Of a stretch of 64,000 nucleotides of DNA, positions 17,848-24,375 are shown piece after piece. Both the position numbers and the translations under genes were made by a program. The DNA is from Kitasatospora viridis (GTDB taxonomy: Bacteria; Actinomycetota; Actinomycetes; Streptomycetales; Streptomycetaceae). The first letter of the stretch is position 1; every line of letters starts with the position of its first letter. The DNA lies in NCBI RefSeq assembly GCF_007829815.1, contig NZ_VIWT01000009.1:124001-188000 (forward strand). The letters are read 5' to 3'. A model generated the notes under the pieces. It saw only the letters and a program-made list of their open reading frames with translations, searched no databases and was not told the DNA's origin.

Positions 17848-19011
17848 ATGGCAGGTTATCGGCGTGCGCTTCACGACGATCCGTTCGGGTACCTGAGGGA
17901 GCTGCGGCGCACCGAAGCGCCCGCACCGGGCGAACCGGCCGCGCTGCTGCGCCTCCCGTGGGGCGGCTGGTGCGTGAGCGATCCGGCGCTGGCCCACGAG
18001 CTGCTGCGCGCCGAGGAGTTCAACGCCGACCGCTCGGGCTTCTTCGGCGAACTGCTGCCCACCAGGGCGGACCAGATCGAGGTCGGCCACGCGGTGCGCA
18101 ACCTGCTGCGGAGCCGGCTGCCCGACTACCGGACCGCCCTGGCAGGGCAGTTGGCACGGTTACCGGCCGCCAGCCGGTGGCCCGACGCCGCCACCGAGCT
18201 GGTCCACCGCTCGCTGGCCGACCAACTGCTGCACCCCGCGACGCCTGCGCGCGCACGGCGGTTGACGGACCGCGCGGTGCACGGCGGGGTGGTCTTCGAG
18301 GCGCCGACCGTGTGGCGGCGGGCCCGGGCCGAGGCGCTGCGCGCCCGCTTCATCGCGGCGATCGCCGAGCAGGTCCGCGACCGGCGCGCGGACCCGGCGG
18401 CCGAACCCCGCGACGTGCTGGACGCGGTGATCGGCGGATGCCCGGCAGAACTGCCCGACCGCACCGTCGCCGAGGTCTTCCTGGTGATGTTCCGCTCGAT
18501 CGTCGCGCCGGTGGCCGGCACCCTGGCCTGGTCCGTCTTCCTGGCCGGCACGCACCACACCGGGGACGGCGAGCTGCCCTGGCCGGCCGACTGGATCGTC
18601 CGCGAGGCGATGCGGCACCGGCCGATGGTCTGGATGGTCGGCCGCTCGCTGCCGGACTCCGGCGAGTTCGGCGGCGTCCCGTTCCACGCGGGCGACCTGC
18701 TCTCGGTCAGCCCCTACCTGCTGCACCACGACGACCGCGGCTGGACCGACCACGACGAGTTCCGGCCCGGCCGCTGGGCCGACGCGCAACCGCGCGGCCC
18801 CTACATACCGTTCGGCGCGGGTCCGTTCGCCTGCGCCGGCGCGTCGGTGGCCATGGTGCTGCTGACCGAGGCGCTGACCGCCCTCACCCAGGACCACCGG
18901 ATCACCGTCAGTGGTGGCGACCCGCGCCCGGTCATGGTCGAGGGCGCCATCCCGCGGCCCTTCACCGTCCACCGCACCGTCAGGCACGCGTCCCGAGAGG
19001 TGAGGAGGTGA
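17848..19011 (+). CDS. Cytochrome P450, likely RiPP-modifying
   Basis: 387 aa. ATG 17848 follows GGGGGG; an in-frame GTG sits one codon earlier. The K-helix ExxR is EAMR (nt 18604-18615), and the heme loop FGAGPFACAG has the thiolate Cys at nt 18832-18834. The I-helix region (VMFRSIVAPVAGTLAWS) lacks the usual acid of the acid-alcohol pair that delivers protons for O2 activation, a feature seen in some P450s doing radical couplings instead of hydroxylation. The gene has its own AT-rich upstream region (about 17670-17760). Its last codons carry a perfect Shine-Dalgarno for a 17-aa peptide ending in Trp-Phe-Trp-Gly, and a strong terminator follows. This context suggests oxidative cross-linking of that peptide, though a small-molecule role with the upstream genes is possible. 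Confidence 0.85.
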   Translation: MAGYRRALHDDPFGYLRELRRTEAPAPGEPAALLRLPWGGWCVSDPALAHELLRAEEFNADRSGFFGELLPTRADQIEVGHAVRNLLRSRLPDYRTALAGQLARLPAASRWPDAATELVHRSLADQLLHPATPARARRLTDRAVHGGVVFEAPTVWRRARAEALRARFIAAIAEQVRDRRADPAAEPRDVLDAVIGGCPAELPDRTVAEVFLVMFRSIVAPVAGTLAWSVFLAGTHHTGDGELPWPADWIVREAMRHRPMVWMVGRSLPDSGEFGGVPFHAGDLLSVSPYLLHHDDRGWTDHDEFRPGRWADAQPRGPYIPFGAGPFACAGASVAMVLLTEALTALTQDHRITVSGGDPRPVMVEGAIPRPFTVHRTVRHASREVRR

Positions 19012-19013
19012 TC
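19004..19013 (+). promoter_or_regulatory. Perfect Shine-Dalgarno overlapping the P450 stop codon
   Basis: GGAGGTGATC is a full 10-nt complement to the 3' end of 16S rRNA. It overlaps the P450 TGA (19009-19011). The GTG at 19017 lies 8 nt after GGAGG, the optimal distance. A second GTG (19008) overlaps the stop as GTGA but sits on top of the SD, so 19017 is preferred. Confidence 0.8.
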
Positions 19014-19016
19014 CAG

Positions 19017-19070
19017 GTGCTGCGTCGCGTCTTCAACCGCAAGCCGGCCCGTCTCTGGTTCTGGGGCTGA
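19017..19070 (+). CDS. 17-aa putative RiPP precursor peptide
   Basis: GTG start, sequence MLRRVFNRKPARLWFWG (start at 19008 would add MIQ at the front). It is directly coupled to the P450 gene: the SD lies across the P450 stop codon. A strongly basic leader (R3, R4, R8, K9, R12) ends in K-P-A-R, and a hydrophobic aromatic end, L-W-F-W-G, follows. That layout, a tiny basic peptide beside a P450 with a Trp/Tyr-rich C-terminus, is the hallmark of P450-RiPPs such as biarylitides, cittilin, tryptorubin-type atropopeptides and cihunamides (the last has a Trp-Trp bond, from memory). The two Trp in a W-x-W spacing are the expected cross-link sites. No protease or exporter gene is adjacent. Its tiny size is the main uncertainty. 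Confidence 0.65.
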   Translation: MLRRVFNRKPARLWFWG

Positions 19071-19099
19071 GCCACCCGGAAGCCAGTGGGAAGCCATCA

Positions 19100-19139
19100 G
19101 GCCCGGTGGACCCGCATGCTCGTGCGGGCCCACCGGGCC
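19100..19139. terminator. Hairpin terminator closing the P450-peptide operon
   Basis: 17-bp stem with one mismatch (left arm GGCCCGGTGGACCCGCA) and a 6-nt loop, 29 nt after the peptide stop codon. The convergent minus-strand gene ends at 19152, so it probably terminates both transcripts. Confidence 0.85.
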
Positions 19140-19151
19140 GTCGGCGCGACC

Positions 19152-20753
19152 CTAGCGTCGCCGGGCCACCACCACCGCGTCGTGCAGCACCGTTTCGCGC
19201 CCCTCGGGGTCCAGGCCCGGGCGGGCCCGGGTCTCGGCACTGACCTGCCAGGCCGACCCGTCCAGACCGGCGGCCACCTCCTCCGGCGGGTACATCATGT
19301 CCAGGTGCCCCCAGGGGCCGGTGGACTCCCGCTTGTCGCGCGGGTGGTGACCCACGATCAGCAGCGTGCCGCCCGGCGCCACCGCCTCGGCGAGCGCGGC
19401 GAAGAGCGCGCGCCGGGCCTGCGTGGGCAGGTGCATGAACTGCGCCGTGACCAGGTCGTACGACCCGGGCGCGGGCGGCTCCTCCCGCAGGTCGACCCGC
19501 GACCAGGTGATCCGCCGCGCCACCTCGGCGCCGGCCGCCCGGGCGTGCCCGGCCGCGCGCTCCAGGGCGAGCGCGGAGATGTCCGTGCCGGTGACCGTCC
19601 AGCCGCGCGCGGCCAGCCAGATCGCGTCCGCGCCCTCGCCGCTGCCCACGTCGAGCGCCCGGCCCGGCGTCAGCCCGGCGGCCTCGGCCACCAGCTGCGG
19701 GTTGGGCCGCCCGCTCCACAGCGCCGGGCGGGCGCGGTAGCGCTCCTCCCAGCCCGCCCGCTCGAACAGGGCGACCCGCTGCTCGCGGTACTCCCGCAGC
19801 GCCGCGTCGGTCTCCGCCGCGATCAGGTCCGCGTTGATCGCGGCGCCGGCCCGCAGGCCCGCCGCCGCGGCGACCACCACCTGCGCGGTGGGGTCGGTGA
19901 CGTTGCCCGCCACCCAGACGCCCGGCACCTCGGTCGCCCCGGTCGGATCGGCGGCCACCCGGCTGCCGATCACCGCGCCGGCGTACTCCACCGGGACGGT
20001 CGCCAGCCCGAGCGAAGCCGTCAGCCCGGCGCGGGCGGCCAGCCCCGTGCTGACCACCAGCGCGTCCAGCGGAACGGTCTCGCCCGAGGCCAGCCGCACC
20101 CCGGTCAGCCGGTCGTCCTCGGCCAGCACCCGCTCGACCGGCCCGTGCGCCAGGTGCACGCCGCGGGCCGCGAGCCGCTCGGCGAGCTCCGCGTCCGGGG
20201 CGTCGACGCCGTGCAGCAGCACGACGACCCGCTCGCTCCACTGGCGCCACAGCTCCGCGTGGTGCCAGGCCGGCGGGCCGGTCGCCAGGATGCCGATCCG
20301 GCGGTCCCGCACCTCCCAGCCGTGGCAGTACGGGCAGTGCAGCGCGTCCTTGCCGAACCGCTCGGCCAGGCCCGGCAGGTCGGGCAGCTCGTCGGTCAGG
20401 CCGGTGGTCACCAGCAGGCGGCGGGCGCGCAGTTCGGTGGTGCTCTCGTCGGTTTCGATACTGATACTGAAGTGCTCGCTGTCCCGGCTCGCCCCGGTCA
20501 CTCGGCCGGTGGTGAACTCGCCGCCGTAGCCCGCCAGTTCGGTGCGGCCGAGGGCCAGCAGCTCGGCCGGCGGGGTGCCCTCGCGGCCCAGCAGGCCGTG
20601 CACGTGGCCGGCCGGCGCGTTGCGCGGCTCACCGGAGTCCACCACCAGCACCGAGCGCCGGGCCCGGGCCAGCGTCACCGCGCCGCTCAGTCCGGCGGCC
20701 CCGCCGCCGACCACGACCACGTCGTACGTCTTGTGTGTCTCGTTCGCGTTCAC
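19152..20753 (-). CDS. Thioredoxin reductase-like flavoprotein fused to a SAM methyltransferase
   Basis: 533 aa, GTG start at 20753 after GGGAG. Residues 1-310 are a thioredoxin reductase-like NAD(P)/FAD oxidoreductase: FAD motif VVVGGGAAGLSGAV, redox pair C-P-Y-C in HCPYCHGWEVRDRRIGI, and GVWVAGNVTDPTAQVVVAAAAG at the FAD end. Residues about 330-530 are a class I SAM methyltransferase (ALDVGSGEGADAIWLAARGWTVTGTDIS, YDLVTAQFMHLP). Similar fused proteins occur in actinobacteria; both activities are inferred from motifs. A dithiol oxidase plus methyltransferase on one chain suggests detoxification or S-methylation, unproven. It diverges from an XRE-cupin regulator with a palindromic promoter region between them, so it is probably that regulator's target. 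Confidence 0.85.
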   Translation of the reverse strand: MNANETHKTYDVVVVGGGAAGLSGAVTLARARRSVLVVDSGEPRNAPAGHVHGLLGREGTPPAELLALGRTELAGYGGEFTTGRVTGASRDSEHFSISIETDESTTELRARRLLVTTGLTDELPDLPGLAERFGKDALHCPYCHGWEVRDRRIGILATGPPAWHHAELWRQWSERVVVLLHGVDAPDAELAERLAARGVHLAHGPVERVLAEDDRLTGVRLASGETVPLDALVVSTGLAARAGLTASLGLATVPVEYAGAVIGSRVAADPTGATEVPGVWVAGNVTDPTAQVVVAAAAGLRAGAAINADLIAAETDAALREYREQRVALFERAGWEERYRARPALWSGRPNPQLVAEAAGLTPGRALDVGSGEGADAIWLAARGWTVTGTDISALALERAAGHARAAGAEVARRITWSRVDLREEPPAPGSYDLVTAQFMHLPTQARRALFAALAEAVAPGGTLLIVGHHPRDKRESTGPWGHLDMMYPPEEVAAGLDGSAWQVSAETRARPGLDPEGRETVLHDAVVVARRR

Positions 20754-20812
20754 CGGGACTCCCTCGCTCGCCCTGCCGTGTCCCGACCACGGTGCGCCGG
20801 GGTGGGCCGAGC

Positions 20813-20839
20813 GGCAAAGTAAAGTTGCCGATATGGCAA
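20813..20839. promoter_or_regulatory. Candidate operator in the XRE / TrxR-methyltransferase divergent promoter
   Basis: Alternating half-sites GGCAA (20813), TTGCC (20825), GGCAA (20835) form two overlapping inverted repeats. The last half-site overlaps the ATG of the XRE gene (ATGGCAA). No Shine-Dalgarno precedes that ATG, so its mRNA may be leaderless and autorepressed here. Confidence 0.5.
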
Positions 20840-21417
20840 ACGACGACGCCGAGGTGCTGGCCGGGGTCGGGCCGCGCCTGCGCGACCTGCGCCGCAAGCA
20901 CGGCACCACGCTGGCCAAGCTCGCCGAGACCACCGGGATCTCGATCAGCACGCTGTCCCGGCTGGAGTCCGGCGAGCGCAAACCCACCCTGGAACTGCTG
21001 CTGCCGCTGGCCCGGGCCCACCAGGTGCCGCTGGACGAGCTGGTCGGCGCGCCGGCGGTCGGCGACCCCCGGGTGCGGCTGCGCGCGGTGCGCCGGGACT
21101 GGGCGACCATCGTGCCGCTGACCCACAACCCCGGCGGCGTCCAGGCCTTCAAGATGATCATCCCGCCGGAGCGCCACGACCCCGACCCGCGCACCCACGA
21201 GGGCTACGAGTGGCTCTACGTGCTCGCCGGCGAACTCCGGCTGGTGCTCGCCGACCACGACCTGGTGCTCAAGGCCGGCGAGGCCGCCGAGTTCGACACC
21301 CGGGTGCCGCACTGGTTCGGCAGCACCGGCGCGGCCCCGGTCGAACTGCTCAGCCTGTTCGGCCCGCAGGGCGAGCGGGTGCACGTGCGCGCCCAGCCTC
21401 GGGGTGCCAGCAGCTGA
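20833..21417 (+). CDS. XRE-family regulator with C-terminal cupin domain
   Basis: 194 aa. ATG 20833 begins inside a palindromic element and has no obvious ribosome-binding site. Residues about 8-65 are an XRE HTH (LRDLRRKHGTTLAKLAETTGISISTLSRLESGERKPTL). Residues about 105-185 form a cupin beta-barrel with HEGYEWLYVLAGELRLVLADHDLVLKAGEAAEFDTRVPHWFG, containing candidate metal or ligand residues (His, Glu, His). HTH-cupin proteins sense small molecules and usually repress a neighbouring gene, here the divergent TrxR-methyltransferase fusion. The stop codon overlaps an exact CTGAC-N5-GTCAG dyad. Confidence 0.85.
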   Translation: MANDDAEVLAGVGPRLRDLRRKHGTTLAKLAETTGISISTLSRLESGERKPTLELLLPLARAHQVPLDELVGAPAVGDPRVRLRAVRRDWATIVPLTHNPGGVQAFKMIIPPERHDPDPRTHEGYEWLYVLAGELRLVLADHDLVLKAGEAAEFDTRVPHWFGSTGAAPVELLSLFGPQGERVHVRAQPRGASS

Positions 21418-21428
21418 CGTATAGTCAG
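21414..21428. repeat. Exact CTGAC-N5-GTCAG dyad (copy 3)
   Basis: Centre GTATA. It fills the 7-nt gap between the convergent XRE-cupin and LCP genes and covers both stop codons, so both arms contribute a stop. No other terminator-like structure was seen at this junction. Confidence 0.75.
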
Positions 21429-22741
21429 TTCACGCACGGGATGCCGCCCATGCTCACCGCCGGCCCCTGCATCGGCAGGCCGGCCGCCGGATCGGAGCTG
21501 CTCGACCCGCTCGCCGCGACCGGGGCCTGTGACGGGGACGGCGCGGCCGCCGGGGAGGTCGTGGCCGGCGCCGGGGTCGGCGGCGGAGTCGGCCCCGGGG
21601 TGCCGCTCGCCGTCGGCGCCGGACCCGGGTCGTGGCCGAACAGCTGCTGCACCTCCCGGGCGATCAGCGCCGGGTCCACCGTGTTGACGTCCTCGCCGCC
21701 GATGGTCGCGAAGCCGGTGATCGGCAGGGTGTTGAACTCGACGTTGCCGCCGGTCAGATCGGTGGCCTGCTGGGCGAAGTCCAGGATGTCCAGCTTGTCG
21801 TCGATCACCACGTCCTTCTTCACCACGTCGAGCAGCGACTGCATCCGGCCGAGGTCGTTGAACAGCCCCTCGTCCTTCAGCTTGTTCTCCACCGAGGCGA
21901 TGAAGGCCTGCTGACGGTGCGTCCGGTCCAGGTCGCCGCCCGGCAGGTTGTGCCGCTGGCGCACGAAGGCCAGCGCCTGCGAGGCGTTCAGCGTGTTCAG
22001 CCCCGCCTGGCCGGAGAACCCGGAGCCCTGGCCGTCCTCCGCCGGGTCGCTGGTCGCGTGGTTCAGACAGACCGTCACTGGCCCCACCGCCTGCGCGATG
22101 TCGTAGAAGCCCAGCAGGTTGATCTCGGCGAAGTGGTCGATCGGGATGCCGAGGAAGTTCTGCACGGTGGCCAGCGTCGCCGCCCGCCCCGCGTCCCGGC
22201 TCTGCTGCTCCAGCTGAGCACCCTTCAGCCCCTGGGCGGCCAGCTTCGGCTCGGCCGCCGCCTTCGCGATGCCGTAGGCCTCCTTGATCTTGTGCATCCC
22301 GCCGTCCGCGCCGTACGTCTGCACGTAGTCGTCGCGCGGGATCGACAGCGCCGTCACCTTGCCGTCGTCGGCCGGCATGTGCAGCACGATCAGCGTGTTG
22401 GTGTTGTAGCCGCCGACCTCGCTGCTGTCCCCGGCGTGCAGCTCGTCCTGCACGAACTGCGGGGGCAGGTCGTTGCCGTTCATGTCCTTGCGGCTGTCCA
22501 GGCCGATCAGCAACAGGTTGACCGAGTTGTCCAGGTGCGGCGGCGCGCTGCGCTGCACGCCCGCGAGCGCCTTGGAGGTGGTCAGCCCCGCGCTCAGCGA
22601 GGCGTAGGTGTAGTAGGTGAACCCGCTGGCCGCCAGCACGGCCAGCCCGGCCCCGAGCACCACCGCCCGCCCGGCCACCGTCGCCACCCCGGTGCCGCGG
22701 CCCCCGGCCCGCACCCGGCCCGGCCGATCGGGCTCAGCCAC
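21425..22741 (-). CDS. LytR-CpsA-Psr (LCP) family protein
   Basis: 438 aa, GTG start overlapping the preceding gene by 8 nt. LCP enzymes attach teichoic acid-like or polysaccharide polymers to peptidoglycan on the outer face of the membrane. A single N-terminal transmembrane helix (VVLGAGLAVLAASGFTYYTYASL) anchors an extracytoplasmic LCP domain with NLLLIGLDSR, TLIVLHM, LSIPRDDYV, INLLGFYDIAQAVGPVTVCL and the Arg-rich ALAFVRQRHNLPGGDLDRTHRQQAF. These provide the conserved Asp and Arg residues that bind pyrophosphate and metal. The last about 75 residues are a Pro/Ala/Ser/Thr-rich tail, probably cell-wall spanning. Confidence 0.92.
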   Translation of the reverse strand: MAEPDRPGRVRAGGRGTGVATVAGRAVVLGAGLAVLAASGFTYYTYASLSAGLTTSKALAGVQRSAPPHLDNSVNLLLIGLDSRKDMNGNDLPPQFVQDELHAGDSSEVGGYNTNTLIVLHMPADDGKVTALSIPRDDYVQTYGADGGMHKIKEAYGIAKAAAEPKLAAQGLKGAQLEQQSRDAGRAATLATVQNFLGIPIDHFAEINLLGFYDIAQAVGPVTVCLNHATSDPAEDGQGSGFSGQAGLNTLNASQALAFVRQRHNLPGGDLDRTHRQQAFIASVENKLKDEGLFNDLGRMQSLLDVVKKDVVIDDKLDILDFAQQATDLTGGNVEFNTLPITGFATIGGEDVNTVDPALIAREVQQLFGHDPGPAPTASGTPGPTPPPTPAPATTSPAAAPSPSQAPVAASGSSSSDPAAGLPMQGPAVSMGGIPCVN

Positions 22742-23159
22742 GACGGTTCCTCCTGTCTCGGACGATCCTCACCAGCACCACGACCGCCGCCGCCCCGAGC
22801 GCCGCGAGCATCACCGGGAACCCGTCGACGCCCCAGCGGATCGCCCCGGTGGCCAGCCCCTTGGTGCCCCGGTACCGGTGCGGGTCACCGAGCAGCTCGG
22901 CGGCCGCCGACAGCGCGAGCACCAGCGTCGGGCAGGCGGGCAGCACCCACCACCACCCCGCCCGGCTGGCCAGCGCGGTCGCCGCCGCCGTCCCGACCAC
23001 CACCGACCCGCCGAAGATCAGCCCCAGCCCCGGCCCGATCGCCTCGTCCACCAGCGCACCGGCCACCGGCAGCCCCACCAGCAGCAGCACCACCGCCGAC
23101 CGGGCACGCGGAGACCGCGCCACCGCACCACCGCCCTGCGGCTCAGCCGGTCCCGCCAC
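22734..23159 (-). CDS. Small membrane protein cotranscribed with the LCP gene
   Basis: 141 aa, GTG start after GAGGGGGC. Four predicted transmembrane helices: AVVLLLVGLPVAGALV, LGLIFGGSVVVGTAAATAL, WWWVLPACPTLVLALSAAAEL and FPVMLAALGAAAVVVLV. The C-terminus is basic (RIVRDRRNRRG). It overlaps the LCP gene by 8 nt, a sign of translational coupling, so it likely helps the LCP enzyme or its polymer substrate. The family is not recognised with confidence. Confidence 0.7.
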   Translation of the reverse strand: MAGPAEPQGGGAVARSPRARSAVVLLLVGLPVAGALVDEAIGPGLGLIFGGSVVVGTAAATALASRAGWWWVLPACPTLVLALSAAAELLGDPHRYRGTKGLATGAIRWGVDGFPVMLAALGAAAVVVLVRIVRDRRNRRG

Positions 23160-23170
23160 GCGCGTGCCCC

Positions 23171-23202
23171 CTCAGTGGTTGCCTGGCTCAGTGGTTGCCT
23201 GG
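23171..23202. repeat. Perfect tandem 16-nt duplication upstream of the LCP operon
   Basis: CTCAGTGGTTGCCTGG occurs twice head to tail, 12 nt upstream of the GTG of the small membrane protein, so it lies in the 5' untranslated region of the minus-strand operon. TAGATT (minus strand, 23210-23215) could be the -10 of that promoter. Confidence 0.6.
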
Positions 23203-23765
23203 TTGCGGCAATCTAGCAACGCGCACGCCGGAAAACGCCGAGGCCGGGAGGGGTTGACGCCGAACGGGGGACGGAGATCCGCGGCTGCCCGCCGGTCCGT
23301 GGCCCGTCCGACGTCGACCGCGCGGGTTAGCCGGCCTGCTCCGTTCTCTAGCCACGGTCGCCAGGACAGACGGTCAGCCGGTCGCACACCGGTCGTACCA
23401 GCGCCCGCGGGCGGTGAGCGGCCATCATCAAGATCACTTGTCGAAGGACAGGCGTTCCGAAGCGTCGGTTACGCTCCTGTGCCAGAGCTGACCTGGACTG
23501 GCCTGGAGCGAAGTGGAGTTGAGTTGCCGTGACCTTCACGGTCCTGGTGAACATCGCGGTGGTCCGCGTTGGCGTACCGCCCGCCCGGGCTCAACTGGAG
23601 CTCATCGCCACCGAGCTCCTGAGCTGACCCGTCGGCCCGTCAAGATCCCGTCAGAACCGGCCGCTCAGCCGTAGTCCATGCGTCAAGGACGGGTGCGAAC
23701 GGCGCCCCTGGTGCCTGTACTGGAACCGACAACCAACCCCCGTACCCGGAAAGGGCACGCACGCC
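23203..23765. other. Intergenic region with no convincing gene
   Basis: About 560 nt between the LCP operon and a small plus-strand ORF, with lower GC than its surroundings. A 32-codon GTG ORF (23529-23627) beginning MTFTVLVNIAV is present but has weak support: its coding bias is poor and no family is recognised. GGTTACGCT around 23467 resembles a -10 box but has no matching -35. No RNA gene or strong hairpin was seen. Confidence 0.5.
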
Positions 23766-23912
23766 ATGACGGATCACCTTCCCGCCGAGCCGGAGCACCA
23801 TACGACCACTGTCCTGCCGCGCGTCGGCGGTGGTGAGCAGGACGAGCCGGACGGGCAGGACGAGTGCGTCGCGTGGACGCACTGCCGGTTCGCGCTGCAC
23901 TACGAGGACTGA
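23766..23912 (+). CDS. 48-aa acidic hypothetical protein
   Basis: ATG 23766 with AAAGGG upstream. The peptide starts MTDHLPAEPEHH, has an acidic Asp/Glu/Gln stretch in the middle and ends in ECVAWTHCRFALHYED, with two cysteines six residues apart and several aromatics. Third codon positions are mostly G/C, in line with coding. It ends 28 nt before a USP-like gene on the same strand. The family is not recognised. A RiPP precursor was considered, but no modifying enzyme is nearby. Confidence 0.4.
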   Translation: MTDHLPAEPEHHTTTVLPRVGGGEQDEPDGQDECVAWTHCRFALHYED

Positions 23913-23940
23913 CGGGGCGTCGGGCGGGCGGGCCGGGGCG

Positions 23941-24372
23941 GTGCGGCGGATCGTGGTGGGCGTGAGCGGGGGGCGGGGGAGTGCCGGCGCGGTGCGGCGG
24001 GCGTTGCGGGAGGCAGGGGGTGGGGCGGTGGAGTTGGTGCTGGTGCACGCGTGGCGGCCGCCGGGGGGTGAGCGGAGTTTCCGGCGGCACCCGGATGCGC
24101 GCGGGCTGGCCGAGGTGCGGGAGGCGGCGGCCGGGCGGCTCGACGAGGCGTTGCGCAGTGCGTTGGCCGGGGCGGGGCCGGGGACGGCCGTGCGCGGTGC
24201 GCTGGTGCGGGGCCGGCCGCGGCGGGTGCTGGTGGCGGTCACCGATCGGGGTGCCGACCTGTTGGTGGTGGGTGCGGGCCGGGGTCTGCTGCGGCGGGGG
24301 CTGCGGCGCTCGGTGACGGCGCACTGTCTGCGGCACGCGGGGTGTCCGGTGCTGACGGTGCCCGGTCCGTAG
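23941..24372 (+). CDS. Universal stress protein (UspA) family
   Basis: 143 aa from GTG 23941; the frame is open further left but conserved sequence starts at MRRIVVGVSGG. A single Usp domain: first strand RRIVVGVSGGRGSAGAVRRAL, LVLVHAWRPP after it, and the nucleotide-binding end ADLLVVGAGRGLLRRGLRRSVTAHCLRHAGCPVLTV. The usual G-S before V in the ATP motif is R-S here, so ATP binding may be altered. The ribosome-binding site is poor, and coupling to the upstream 48-aa ORF is possible. Confidence 0.75.
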   Translation: MRRIVVGVSGGRGSAGAVRRALREAGGGAVELVLVHAWRPPGGERSFRRHPDARGLAEVREAAAGRLDEALRSALAGAGPGTAVRGALVRGRPRRVLVAVTDRGADLLVVGAGRGLLRRGLRRSVTAHCLRHAGCPVLTVPGP

Positions 24373-24375
24373 GGG

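Noticed and set aside
17694..17848. A 42-codon ORF and a 9-codon ORF (MTESHSGGR) chained by ATGA and TGATG overlaps to the P450 start
   Set aside because: Neither has a Shine-Dalgarno and the 42-codon ORF has non-streptomycete codon use. The region is more likely the P450 promoter and leader. The 9-codon overlap could be chance.
19008..19139. Reading the Trp-containing short ORF and hairpin as a trp-type attenuator
   Set aside because: No plus-strand gene follows for 1.7 kb, and no trp genes are nearby, so there is nothing for an attenuator to control.
23529..23627. 32-codon GTG ORF beginning MTFTVLVNIAV
   Set aside because: No recognised family, weak coding bias and no clear ribosome-binding site. 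Mentioned only within the intergenic entry.
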